Below the pieces are notes generated by a model. The model was not told the origin of the DNA. It ran no database searches and saw nothing but the letters and a program-made list of their open reading frames with translations. A stretch of 64,000 bases of DNA from an uncultured Methanomassiliicoccus sp. GTDB lineage: Archaea > Thermoplasmatota > Thermoplasmata > Methanomassiliicoccales > Methanomassiliicoccaceae. The stretch's first letter is position 1. Every line of letters begins with the position of its first letter. Positions 7,939 to 16,549 of the stretch are shown here, in pieces. The stretch spans positions 1 through 64,000 of the forward strand of contig CAJKRY010000010.1 of the NCBI GenBank assembly GCA_905202485.1. Direction: 5' to 3'. A program made the translations under genes and the position numbers.

Positions 7939-9189
7939 ATGAGCACACTATATCTGGAATGTTACGCCGGCATAAGCGGGGACATGACGGTAGCAGCGCT
8001 TTTAGATCTTGGTGCCGACAAGAGTGTTCTCATAAAAGCACTAAACAGCCTGCCTCTCAAAGATTTTGAGATAGAGATCACCCGTGTGAGAAAGTCTGGA
8101 TTAAATGTCTGTGATTTTAATGTTATTTTAAACAAAAATTATGAAAGTCATGATCACGATATGAACTACCTCTACGGAAAGAAAGAAGTTCATGCACACG
8201 GACAACAACGCGGTCTGCAGGACATATACAGCATAATCGACAAAGCGGAAATTACTGCCGGAGCAAACATAACAGCAAAGAAGATTTTCAGGATACTGGC
8301 TGAAGCTGAGGCCGAAGCTCACGGAGTGCCGGTGGAAGAAGTCCACTTCCATGAAGTGGGAGCGGTTGACTCTATTGTAGACATAATCTCTGCAGCGGTA
8401 TGTTTAGATAATCTGAAAATAACTGATGCAGTTGTTTCTGAGTTATATGAAGGAAAAGGATCAATAAGATGCCAGCACGGCCTGATTCCTATTCCCGCCC
8501 CTGCAGTGTCAAGAATTGCAGCAAAATACAAACTGAAGCTGCATATCACCGAGGTAGAAGGAGAACATGTAACGCCAACCGGAGCAGCCATCGCCGCAGC
8601 CGTGAAGACTTCAGACAAACTGCCGCAGAAGTTCTCCATTAAAAAAACAGGAATGGGCGGCGGCAAAAGAATCACAGAAATGTCAGGTATTCTCAGGGCT
8701 ATGATCATTGAGACTAAAGATGAATCAGACAGAATGTGTAAACTGGAATGTAAGATAGACAACTGCGCCGGAGAGATCGGCAACATCATGGAAAATCTCT
8801 TTGAGGCAGGAGCCGTGGATGTCTACCACACACTGATTTACATGAGAAGGAACCGCCCGGCATATCTTCTCAATGTGATATGCAGCGAAGATGATACTCC
8901 CAAGATGGAAAAGATCATGTTCTCAGAAACAACGGCTATCGAAATCAGGCGCACCAGCATAGAGAGCATTGATATGAAATGCAAAGGGATGGAGCTAAAT
9001 ACTCCTCTCGGTAGCGTCTGCATAAAGATCTGTGAATATGACGATTGCAGAAAAGTATGCCCAGAACATGAGAGCGTGATGGCTGTATGCGAAAGAAGTG
9101 GAATCGCATACTCAGAGGCGTACAGAAAAATTAAGGAATATGCAGAAAGATCTTTTCCGATATCAGCAAATAGCTTGAATATTTCATAA
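7939..9189 (+). CDS. larC: LarC-type nickel insertion protein (DUF111)
   Basis: LarC inserts nickel into the pincer cofactor of lactate racemase-type enzymes in a CTP-dependent way. About 416 residues. The start YLECYAGISGDMTVAALLDLG is diagnostic, followed by a His-rich segment (about 70-90) and VHFHEVGAVDSIVDI, typical of the N-terminal domain. MGGGKRITEMSGILR marks the transition to the C-terminal domain. The ATG at 7939 has GAGGGA four bases upstream and is preferred over a TTG at 7927. No larB, larE or larA lies in the window, so the target enzyme is unknown. A MerR regulator follows. Confidence 0.88.
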   Translation: MSTLYLECYAGISGDMTVAALLDLGADKSVLIKALNSLPLKDFEIEITRVRKSGLNVCDFNVILNKNYESHDHDMNYLYGKKEVHAHGQQRGLQDIYSIIDKAEITAGANITAKKIFRILAEAEAEAHGVPVEEVHFHEVGAVDSIVDIISAAVCLDNLKITDAVVSELYEGKGSIRCQHGLIPIPAPAVSRIAAKYKLKLHITEVEGEHVTPTGAAIAAAVKTSDKLPQKFSIKKTGMGGGKRITEMSGILRAMIIETKDESDRMCKLECKIDNCAGEIGNIMENLFEAGAVDVYHTLIYMRRNRPAYLLNVICSEDDTPKMEKIMFSETTAIEIRRTSIESIDMKCKGMELNTPLGSVCIKICEYDDCRKVCPEHESVMAVCERSGIAYSEAYRKIKEYAERSFPISANSLNIS

Positions 9190-9218
9190 GCCTTAGAGAG
9201 AACAGAACGGGTGAAGCG

Positions 9219-9608
9219 ATGAAAATCACCGAAGTCAGCAAAAAGTACGGTGTCTCACAGGATACACTGCGTTATTATGAACGGGTAGGAGTAATTCCAC
9301 CCGTCAACCGCGCAAAGGGCGGATCCCGTGATTATACTGAAGAAGACTGCAGGTGGGTGGAGCAGGCCACGTGTATGAGAAATGCCGGACTTCCTGTAGA
9401 AGTCATTATTGAGTACATTAAACTGTACAAAGAAGGCGATGAGACCATCCCGGCAAGACTGAACCTTCTAGTGGAACAGCGCGATAAGCTGCTGGAACAG
9501 AAAGCAGCAATTGATGAAATGCTGGAACGCCTCAATTTTAAGATCAGCAGATATGAGAGAGCGGTGAAAACAGGCGTACTGTCCTGGGAACCAGACGAGA
9601 AAGATTAA
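9219..9608 (+). CDS. MerR family transcriptional regulator
   Basis: A 129-residue regulator. The N-terminal winged helix (1-70) begins MKITEVSKKYGVSQDTLRYY and continues to the ERVGVIPPV wing. A long dimerisation coiled coil follows (about 80-120, LVEQRDKLLEQKAAIDEMLE). There is no cysteine pair for metal binding, so this looks like the drug- or stress-sensing branch rather than the metal branch. It lies 29 bases after larC in the same direction. Confidence 0.92.
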   Translation: MKITEVSKKYGVSQDTLRYYERVGVIPPVNRAKGGSRDYTEEDCRWVEQATCMRNAGLPVEVIIEYIKLYKEGDETIPARLNLLVEQRDKLLEQKAAIDEMLERLNFKISRYERAVKTGVLSWEPDEKD

Positions 9609-9716
9609 GTCTGCTGCAGCAAAGTACAATTTTATTTTGAGATCAATTACAACAGTACAGATGCGGATTATCTAAAAAATAAGCCGGTATAGTCTGCATA
9701 CCAGGCATGTATTTTC

Positions 9717-10478
9717 TCATTCCTGCATCTGCGGGTTTGTAGTACAGATAATAAGTTTACTTTTTCGTCCATTAATTTCAATCACATTATCTGACTCAGC
9801 AACGCTGAAATCTGCAGCTGCCTTGCCGTCCATTTCATAGGATACACTTGTTTCATGACCTTTCACCAGAGCAGTAAAGGGTAAACCATTCGGCACCATG
9901 ATCCTGGAAACTGCAGACAGCTGATTGATTTCTATTGAGCCGCTCAAAGTATGACAGTTGATGTTCATATTTTGATTGCAGTTAATTTCTACACTGCCGA
10001 CTACATTTTCCAGGCGGATATTCTGTGTTTTTACATCAAGTTCAATCTTGTCGCATTCCAGCATAGACAACTCAATATTCTCAGCATTAGTCGCTAGTTC
10101 AATTCCATAAATGTATTTTTTTGGCAACATAACAAATATGAATAGTGAGTTTTCAATCACCGCTGCATCGAGGTCGTTTTGCAGCTTGAGTGTCAGATCA
10201 AAACGGCTTCTCACGTCTTTGATTATTAATTTAAAATCATCCTGCAGAGTTGTCAGAGTGTCTGAAGCAAGCCTGACATAGACTTTTTCACCATCGTAAC
10301 TGGATAAGACAATCTTTTTAGCTCCTGAGCTCAACTGCAGGTCATATTGTTTAGAACGGTTGATGTCATATTCTGCAACAACTTCAAAAAGAGAGTTAAC
10401 TTCGCGTGATTGTATATTCTCTTTCAGCAGGCCTTTTTCTTCACAGATTGGTTTTTCTTCAAAAGTCATGAGTGTCAC
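9717..10478 (-). CDS. Hypothetical protein, beta-rich, DUF4097-like
   Basis: A 253-residue protein without signal peptide or clear membrane segment. Residues about 90-200 form repeated short beta-strands in the pattern of right-handed beta-helix or DUF4097 proteins (NAENIELSMLECDKIELDVK, then NIRLENVVGSVEINC). No catalytic motif is visible. It stands alone between a MerR gene and a small membrane protein, both separated by more than 100 bases. Family assignment is tentative. Confidence 0.6.
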   Translation of the reverse strand: MTLMTFEEKPICEEKGLLKENIQSREVNSLFEVVAEYDINRSKQYDLQLSSGAKKIVLSSYDGEKVYVRLASDTLTTLQDDFKLIIKDVRSRFDLTLKLQNDLDAAVIENSLFIFVMLPKKYIYGIELATNAENIELSMLECDKIELDVKTQNIRLENVVGSVEINCNQNMNINCHTLSGSIEINQLSAVSRIMVPNGLPFTALVKGHETSVSYEMDGKAAADFSVAESDNVIEINGRKSKLIICTTNPQMQE

Positions 10479-10634
10479 TTATATCCTTGAGCATCTTGTA
10501 AACTCTGTAGCAGTATTGCTGTGATCTACGGATAAAGACTGTGCCGCAACAATATGCATCCCACAGCTAAATCCAGATTGTGATGTCCAAGTGACATGGT
10601 ATTTAAAAAAATCTCAATAAACAAAGAATTATTA

Positions 10635-10862
10635 TTAAATTAAAGCAAGATTCATGAATGACAGCATTATGAATGAAAAAGACAGCACCCACAAGGACAT
10701 TGCGATTTGTCTGATCGCTTTACTGTCAGCTTCGGAAGCTACATAATATAGTATATATCCGCAGATCAGCAGCAGTGCCTGTATGCACAATGCAGAATAC
10801 AGCCCGGCAACCTGCAGCAGAGTCATAGGAATATTTTGTCTGGATATGGTCCTAAAACTCAT
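10635..10862 (-). CDS. Small membrane protein, two helices
   Basis: A 75-residue protein with two predicted membrane helices (about 13-40 LLQVAGLYSALCIQALLLIC, and 52-73 AMSLWVLSFSFIMLSFMNLA) joined by a short charged loop. I do not recognise the family. It is alone and divergent from the purine permease at 11.0 kb. The coding potential rests on the clean two-helix pattern only. Confidence 0.5.
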   Translation of the reverse strand: MSFRTISRQNIPMTLLQVAGLYSALCIQALLLICGYILYYVASEADSKAIRQIAMSLWVLSFSFIMLSFMNLALI

Positions 10863-11036
10863 TCCGCTGATTAAGCAGAATGTTTGCGATTATTCGAAAT
10901 ATGATAAAATTGTAGAATCTTAGAATATATTTTTCGGAAGTAACCATTATATTTAATGAAAGATATTTAGGGTAAACTGAGTCTGTATTTACAGCTCAGC
11001 GTAGCAATTATTCAGTATTTGGGAGTGTGAGGATCG

Positions 11037-12359
11037 TTGCTATTGGAGCGGATGTTTAAACTGAAGGAAAACAACACAAACGTTCGTACGGAAATCATAG
11101 CAGGATTCACCACATTCTTTGCCATGTCCTACATTATATTTGTCAACCCGGACATGTTGAAGATTACAGGGATGGATTACACTTCGGTGATGATCGCAAC
11201 CTGTGTTGCTTCAGCCATAGGATGTTTTCTAACTGCATTCATTGCCAATATTCCTTTTGCCCAGGCACCGGGAATGGGCCTGAATGCATTTTTTACGTTC
11301 ACACTTTGCCAAGGTATGGGATACAGCTGGAATCAAGCGCTGGCAATAGTGTTTATCTCTGGTGTAATATTTTTGATTATTACACTGACACCTCTTCGCG
11401 GCAAGATAATCGAATCAATACCGCGATCTCTTAAAAACGCCATATCTGCCGGAATAGGCCTTTTCATAGCTTTCATAGGGGTGCTTAACTCCGGTCTCGT
11501 TGTAGTCATAGAAGACAGCCATGTCACTGACCTGGGAAACCTGGCTAGTCCGGAAGTCCTGCTGGTCATAGTCGGAATTATAATCACAGCGGTCTTGATG
11601 TCCTGGAAAATTAAAGGATCGATTCTGATCGGTATAATCGCCACCACCATCATCGGCGTTCTGTTCGGCGTTACTGACATTCCTTCGTCGTTTACCTACA
11701 GCGACTTCAGCATGATGCCTACCTTCTTACAGCTTGACTTTAACCTGTTTACAGCCGGCGTCTTGCCTCTGCTGACAGCGATAATCACGCTTACTATCGT
11801 CGACATGTTTGACAGCGTCGGAACGCTGGTAGGCACAGCCAACGCCTCAGGAATGGCAGATAAGGACGGAAACTTCAAAAAAGGAGACAAAGCACTGGTT
11901 GCTGATGCAATAGCCACCTGTACCGGAGCACTGGTAGGCACTTCCACAGTTTCTACCTATGTGGAGTCATCAACTGGAATAAGGGAAGGAGGACGCACAG
12001 GTCTCACTGCAGTTGTAGTAGGAATTCTCTTCCTGGCGGCAATTCTCTTAGGTCCGCTAGCACTGATGATTCCCAGCGCGGCAACGGCCCCTGCCCTGAT
12101 TATCGTGGGCGTTGCAATGATGAGTGCAATAAAAGACATAGACTGGCATGACTTTGAGATCGCGCTTCCGTGTTTCTTGACTCTGGCTATCATGCCTTTC
12201 GCATATTCCATCTCCGACGGTATCGGATTCGGATTCATTTCTTATACTATCATAAAATTATGCCGCGGAAAAGCAAAGGAAGTTCCGCTTCTGATTTACA
12301 TAATCTCAATAGTGTTCGTGATCATGTATGCTGTCTCAGCATACAGTTCAATAAGCTGA
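11037..12359 (+). CDS. NCS2/AzgA-type purine permease
   Basis: An inner-membrane proton symporter for hypoxanthine, guanine or adenine. About 440 residues with a dozen hydrophobic helices. Diagnostic features are TEIIAGFTTFFAMSYIIFVNP at the N-terminus (residues about 14-34), FAQAPGMGLNAFFTFTLC, the substrate-site DMFDSVGTLVGTA, and STVSTYVESSTGI. The start is uncertain: TTG at 11037 with GAGGAT just upstream, or the ATG at 11052. A perfect hairpin at 12448-12471 separates it from the next transporter. Confidence 0.92.
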   Translation: MLLERMFKLKENNTNVRTEIIAGFTTFFAMSYIIFVNPDMLKITGMDYTSVMIATCVASAIGCFLTAFIANIPFAQAPGMGLNAFFTFTLCQGMGYSWNQALAIVFISGVIFLIITLTPLRGKIIESIPRSLKNAISAGIGLFIAFIGVLNSGLVVVIEDSHVTDLGNLASPEVLLVIVGIIITAVLMSWKIKGSILIGIIATTIIGVLFGVTDIPSSFTYSDFSMMPTFLQLDFNLFTAGVLPLLTAIITLTIVDMFDSVGTLVGTANASGMADKDGNFKKGDKALVADAIATCTGALVGTSTVSTYVESSTGIREGGRTGLTAVVVGILFLAAILLGPLALMIPSAATAPALIIVGVAMMSAIKDIDWHDFEIALPCFLTLAIMPFAYSISDGIGFGFISYTIIKLCRGKAKEVPLLIYIISIVFVIMYAVSAYSSIS

Positions 12360-12447
12360 TGAGAGCAGACCAGTTCAATCCATCCATAAGCAGCGCTTCT
12401 GAAAAAAGGAGTGTTGCAGTAATATTTTAATAGGGAAAGCAGGCTTG

Positions 12448-12471
12448 GACAGCCTACTGATTTAGGCTGTC
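12448..12471 (+). promoter_or_regulatory. Perfect 9-bp hairpin between two transporter genes
   Basis: GACAGCCTA (12448-12456) and TAGGCTGTC (12463-12471) pair perfectly around a 6-base loop. It lies 89 bases after the permease stop and 35 bases before the DMT start. No T tract follows, so it may be a leader structure or an operator rather than a terminator. Confidence 0.4.
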
Positions 12472-12505
12472 TATAGTCAGCTATAAGAAAAGAGATGGAT
12501 GCGCA

Positions 12506-13429
12506 ATGGCAATACAAGATGGATCAAAAGGACACATTGCAGCATTTATCACCGTCATCATCTGGGGAATTACTTACGTTTCCACTAAGAGTTTGCTTGA
12601 GTATTTCACCCCGATTGAGATTCTTTTTATTCGTTTTGTAATCGGCTATGCTGCATTATGGCTGATCTGCCCGCACATCATGCATGTCAACAGCAAAAAG
12701 CATCACTGGTACTTTGCAGCTGCCGGTCTGTGCGGAGTAACGCTGTACTATCTGTTTGAAAATATTGCCTTGACATACACGCTGGCATCAAACGTAGGAA
12801 TCATCCTTTCAGTAGCTCCGTTCTTCACTGCCATCTTCGGCTATCTGTTCCTTAAGGACGAGCGCCCGGGTGCGATTTTCTTTGTAGGATTTGTAATCGC
12901 CATGATCGGCATATTAATGATCGGATACAACAGCGAAGCGAACCTCAAGCTGAATCCCTTGGGAGACATTCTGGCGATCATTGCTTCGGTCATCTGGGCT
13001 GCTTATTCTACACTGAGTAAAAAAATCGGCAGCTTCGGCTATGATACTGTACAGGCGACAAAGATCATTTTCACTTACGGCTTAGTGTTCATGCTGCCTG
13101 CCGTATGCATGATGGATTTCCATCCGGAAATGTCGGCATTCCTGAATGCAGGAAACATGGTCAACATTCTGTTCCTGGGGCTTGGAGCTTCTGCACTGTG
13201 CTTTGTAACCTGGAATTTCGCACTGAAAGTGCTGGGATCAGTAAAAACCAGTGTATATATCTATCTGGTTCCAGTGATCACAACTGTCTCGTCGGCAATT
13301 ATCCTCGGAGAACAGATAACAGGAATGATTGTCTGCGGAATCGTGCTTACCTTGGCAGGACTGTTCATGTCTGAAAAGAAAAAGAGCAAGGTTCCGACAG
13401 AATCGGACACTGAACAAAATGCATCATAA
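12506..13429 (+). CDS. DMT superfamily (EamA) transporter
   Basis: A 307-residue membrane protein with ten predicted helices in two EamA repeats (about 10-140 and 155-290). Typical motifs are IIWGITYVSTKSLLEYFTP at the start of repeat 1 and SVIWAAYSTLSKKIG at the start of repeat 2. Members export or import metabolites such as amino acids; the substrate cannot be assigned. The C-terminus is polar. It converges with the DUF1847 gene, with a hairpin between them. Confidence 0.93.
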   Translation: MAIQDGSKGHIAAFITVIIWGITYVSTKSLLEYFTPIEILFIRFVIGYAALWLICPHIMHVNSKKHHWYFAAAGLCGVTLYYLFENIALTYTLASNVGIILSVAPFFTAIFGYLFLKDERPGAIFFVGFVIAMIGILMIGYNSEANLKLNPLGDILAIIASVIWAAYSTLSKKIGSFGYDTVQATKIIFTYGLVFMLPAVCMMDFHPEMSAFLNAGNMVNILFLGLGASALCFVTWNFALKVLGSVKTSVYIYLVPVITTVSSAIILGEQITGMIVCGIVLTLAGLFMSEKKKSKVPTESDTEQNAS

Positions 13430-13435
13430 AATGAA

Positions 13436-13456
13436 GATGGCTGCAGAACAGCCATC
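13436..13456. terminator. Hairpin between convergent genes
   Basis: GATGGCTG (13436-13443) and CAGCCATC (13449-13456) make an 8-bp stem with a 5-base loop, in the 36 bases between the stops of the DMT transporter and the DUF1847 gene. It could serve both strands; an A run follows on the plus strand and a TTTT run precedes it on the minus strand. Confidence 0.45.
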
Positions 13457-13465
13457 AAAAGAAGT

Positions 13466-14125
13466 TTACTTTTTAGCCAGAATGCCCTTGAAGAACGGTG
13501 AGTTCAGGGGATCCATGGGGTTGTTGGCAGTCATGCGGTCTTTGACCATCAGCGTGGTTGTGTATGCCTTGGAAAACTTATTGAAAAGCATATCGTGGCC
13601 CACGCACAGACCCACTACAATATTGAGGTCGGTCTCAGCTTCATTGAGAAGCTCAGCCTGATAAACCGGGTTGCAGACTGTCTCCAGCGGACTTGACAGA
13701 CAGTTCTTGTCTGGAATACCGATATCGCCCTTTTTGATTGAGAAGGCGCGGCAGATCACCGAATGGACTTCAAACTCATTGGCTTCCAGCACTCTTATCA
13801 ACTTGATTGCCTCTTCGCGGGTGGCAAGGCAGAAAGCTACACCCAGTTTTTTCCAGCCCATGGAACGGGCAAAAGCCATGATCTCTGAAATTCTCGGCCT
13901 GATGGGTGTGGGAACGCCGTCAATCATCTTGATAGTACCGCGCTCAGTCTCTGCGCCGGCCTGCATGATCTTATTCACGTCTTCGTCCATATAGCGCTTC
14001 TTAATCTCTTCAAGAGTATGCTCTGAAATGTTAGTAGGGCATCGTGGGAATTTTCCTGGAGATCCGAGCTTGCAGCCTACGTCTCCGCACTGGTCGCATT
14101 TGGGAAAAATAGTCTTGTCTACCAT
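13466..14125 (-). CDS. DUF1847 metal-binding-like protein
   Basis: A 219-residue cytosolic protein. The N-terminus has a cysteine cluster (KCDQCGDVGCKLGSPGKFPRC, residues about 9-29) typical of DUF1847. Further cysteines lie at AFCLATREEA, VICRAFSIKKGDIG, DKNCLSS and CVGHD. The family function is unknown; metal or Fe-S binding is inferred from cysteines. It is monocistronic, with an AT-rich upstream region. Confidence 0.85.
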   Translation of the reverse strand: MVDKTIFPKCDQCGDVGCKLGSPGKFPRCPTNISEHTLEEIKKRYMDEDVNKIMQAGAETERGTIKMIDGVPTPIRPRISEIMAFARSMGWKKLGVAFCLATREEAIKLIRVLEANEFEVHSVICRAFSIKKGDIGIPDKNCLSSPLETVCNPVYQAELLNEAETDLNIVVGLCVGHDMLFNKFSKAYTTTLMVKDRMTANNPMDPLNSPFFKGILAKK

Positions 14126-14219
14126 AATTGTGAATGCACAAGTAACAAGATAAATACTCTCCCTAACGATCTAGATTTATATATTAATCGAAAGGGAATA
14201 GAACAGTCTGATCCAGCAG

Positions 14220-15434
14220 TTACTGCCGCAGGCCTAAAAGCCAATCTAAAACGTTGATCTGCTTTATGCCGTTGTGGGATGTGAGCGGCGTGTAATCTAA
14301 AGTCAGCAGATACTTCGGGTTGTGGTCTCGTATTTGTTCCAGAGGCGCTAATTCCCTCTGCAGAGTCTTTCCATCAGCATCAATTACGGTGTATGCAACC
14401 TGATAATACTCTTCGCCTTCTTCTCCAATTGCAATAAAGTCGACTTCTGCAGATCCTACCTTGCCGACATACACTTCATAACCGCGGCTTAGAAGTTCGA
14501 GATAAACGATATTTTCTAAGATGTGTCCATCATCAGCCCGTTTGCTTCCCAGCAAATAGTATCGCAGTCCAGTGTCTGAAAGATAGTACTTTGCAAGAGT
14601 GGCGAGATGCTGTCTTCCCTTCACATCATACCTTTCCACTTTATACAGCACAAAGCTGTTGACAAGTGCCGATAGATATGATTCTACAGTAGGAACAGAG
14701 ATCTTACGCCCGTTTGCACTCAGGGTATTAGCTATCTTTGCTGCAGAACAGATGTTTCCCACATTGTCAAACATGAAGCGTATCACGCTGTCTAACATAT
14801 TAACGTCTGAAAAATTATGGCGGGCCATTATGTCCTTGAGAACTATTGAATTATACAGGCCATCCAGATAAGTACGGATGGATTTTTTATCATTCAGCTG
14901 CAGAATATACGGGAACGAACCATTCTGCACATATCTCTGATACTTCATCATCAGATCTGCATCATTTCCTAATGCGGTTATGTATTCTCTAAAAGACAAG
15001 GGAAGCATTTTTATTTCCACATAACGCCCGGAAAGAAGAGTTGTGAGTTCCCCGGATAAGATGTAAGCGTTTGATCCGGTAATGTATACATCACAGTTGT
15101 TTTTGATGAACAGACCGTCCACTGCTTTTTGAAAGTCTGGAACTACCTGAACTTCATCGATGAATATGTAATTCATAACATCTAAATGCAGCCGGCTTTT
15201 TATCAGATCGTATAACTGCAAATAGTCTTTGATATCGTGATAGTCTGGATCTTCCAGATTTATACGAATGATCTGCTCTTCAGAGACTCCGCTGTCCCGG
15301 AGATAATTGCAGTAAATATCAAAGAGCGTTGATTTTCCACAACGGCGGATTCCAGTTACAACTTTTATTAACTGCTTATCTCGAAAGCTGATGAGCTTGT
15401 TTAAGTAATCGGGCCTATCGATCATCTTCTGCAT
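14220..15434 (-). CDS. AAA ATPase with DUF4143 domain
   Basis: A 404-residue archaeal/bacterial ATPase. An N-terminal AAA_14 domain shows the Walker A variant GIRRCGKSTLFD (about 28-39) and a Walker B IFIDEVQ (about 92-98). The C-terminal DUF4143 domain (about 200-360) has a nuclease-like core (EVDFIAIGEEGEEYYQVAYT resembles the PD-(D/E)xK pattern). These proteins are common accessory genes of unknown role. It stands alone next to a frameshifted DUF3800 gene and a candidate RNA, which together look like a small accessory patch. Confidence 0.9.
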   Translation of the reverse strand: MQKMIDRPDYLNKLISFRDKQLIKVVTGIRRCGKSTLFDIYCNYLRDSGVSEEQIIRINLEDPDYHDIKDYLQLYDLIKSRLHLDVMNYIFIDEVQVVPDFQKAVDGLFIKNNCDVYITGSNAYILSGELTTLLSGRYVEIKMLPLSFREYITALGNDADLMMKYQRYVQNGSFPYILQLNDKKSIRTYLDGLYNSIVLKDIMARHNFSDVNMLDSVIRFMFDNVGNICSAAKIANTLSANGRKISVPTVESYLSALVNSFVLYKVERYDVKGRQHLATLAKYYLSDTGLRYYLLGSKRADDGHILENIVYLELLSRGYEVYVGKVGSAEVDFIAIGEEGEEYYQVAYTVIDADGKTLQRELAPLEQIRDHNPKYLLTLDYTPLTSHNGIKQINVLDWLLGLRQ

Positions 15435-15732
15435 TCATGTGTAAAGATGTAATTACGTTTAATAAACTATCCCTAGATCCATAGTTTATAAAATAAATTT
15501 TAAGAAATATCAATATTTACACATTTTGTAAAATACAATTTAAGAACTTTTCAAGTTTTTACAGCCAATTGTCGATGTTTAAGAGTTTACATAAATATGG
15601 TGAATGTAATCACTAGCTACACATCCGCCGAGAGGTCGTGCGGTCCTAGTTACGTACGATGATGGATTCAGAGTCAGGATATTATTGGCATTGTTAGATC
15701 CGCAGAAATGCGGATCTGGGGGTGTGATTCTT
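15435..15732. other. 298-base spacer with candidate structured RNA
   Basis: No protein gene is seen. A TATA-like stretch (TTTACATAAATATGG, 15588-15602) is followed by a nested pair of stems (ACTAG 15612-15616 with CTAGT 15646-15650; CCGC 15625-15628 with GCGG 15640-15643). A perfect 9-bp hairpin with a GAAA tetraloop lies at 15696-15717, followed by a TTTT run at 15731-15734. The layout suggests a short RNA of about 100-130 bases on the plus strand, but no known family was recognised. Confidence 0.35.
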
Positions 15733-16391
15733 TTAGAATTTCATTATGCAGTAAGCATCCCCTTCTTTATATCTGATGTTTTTTAATTTGGTGATATATC
15801 TATACTCGGATCGATTATATGCACTCCCGATGACGCCTACGATAAAATCATGAGTCTGCAGAGATTTGGTATCTTTCGATTTTAGCATTTTGCACTCTAC
15901 ATATTTATCATTTCTAGCAGCGACTGCTTCACAGATTTTACAACCTTTGTTCGGCTCACTTTCTGTACTTATCGCAGTGTGCTCATCCAAAATAAAGTAG
16001 TAATTGGAAGCATTACAATCATTCAAAATAAAATCTACGAACTCTGCTAATGCCTGCTGGTATATTTTTTTCTTTTCTTTCCAATGTGGACGAGATTTAG
16101 AAATGACCGCCGCATAAATATAAAGTTGACTGCAAGTACGTCATCAATTACCAATAGCCTAATACCATGTCTTGTTTTACTAAATTTTATCTCATCCGAC
16201 TGCGATAAATACGTATTTGTTTTGTATTTGTCTATAATTTTAGCGAATTTAGGCTCATCTGTAACACTGGCTGCAAATACCAAGTAAGGATCTGAGTTTG
16301 CACTTTTTCCAAGGTCTCCAGATTCATCTATGAATACGAAATAATTCTTAGAGGTCCTTCTGCCGTCTGGAGTGCTCTGCTCGGATTCCAT
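15733..16391 (-). pseudogene. DUF3800 protein, frameshifted
   Basis: Two reading frames together give one DUF3800 protein of about 219 residues. The upstream frame (16391 down to about 16117) starts MESEQSTPDGRRTSKNYFVF and carries the family signature FVFIDESGDLG. Near the AAA at 16116-16118 (TTT on the coding strand) one base appears to be missing. Beyond it the other frame continues as YAAVISKSRPHWKEKKKIYQ and on to the C-terminus at 15733. DUF3800 proteins are RNase H-like and common on mobile or defence-associated DNA. The shift could be real decay, programmed slippage or an assembly error. Confidence 0.7.
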
Positions 16392-16428
16392 CCCTTTACA
16401 GTATGCTTTCCTTTTTGACGTTATTTCC

Positions 16429-16457
16429 CCAGGGGTCGGTGAAAGTACCCCTGTTTT
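16429..16457. other. Inverted repeat between DUF3800 and porB
   Basis: CAGGGGT (16429-16435) pairs with ACCCCTG (16446-16452) and is followed by TTTTT on the plus strand. It lies upstream of the DUF3800 start (minus strand) and downstream of porB. It may be a transcription end signal or an operator. Confidence 0.3.
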
Positions 16458-16549
16458 TAAATGAGATTTACTAAAAAAGGCTCATAAAGTGCATTTTCAG
16501 TACAGAGATCACGAAAAATAAGAAGAAAAAGGTTTGGTTGAAAGATGTT

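Noticed and set aside
15696..15717. Hairpin as simple terminator of the DUF3800 gene
   Set aside because: On that strand no T tract follows the stem, and the additional nested pairing upstream suggests a longer structure on the plus strand.
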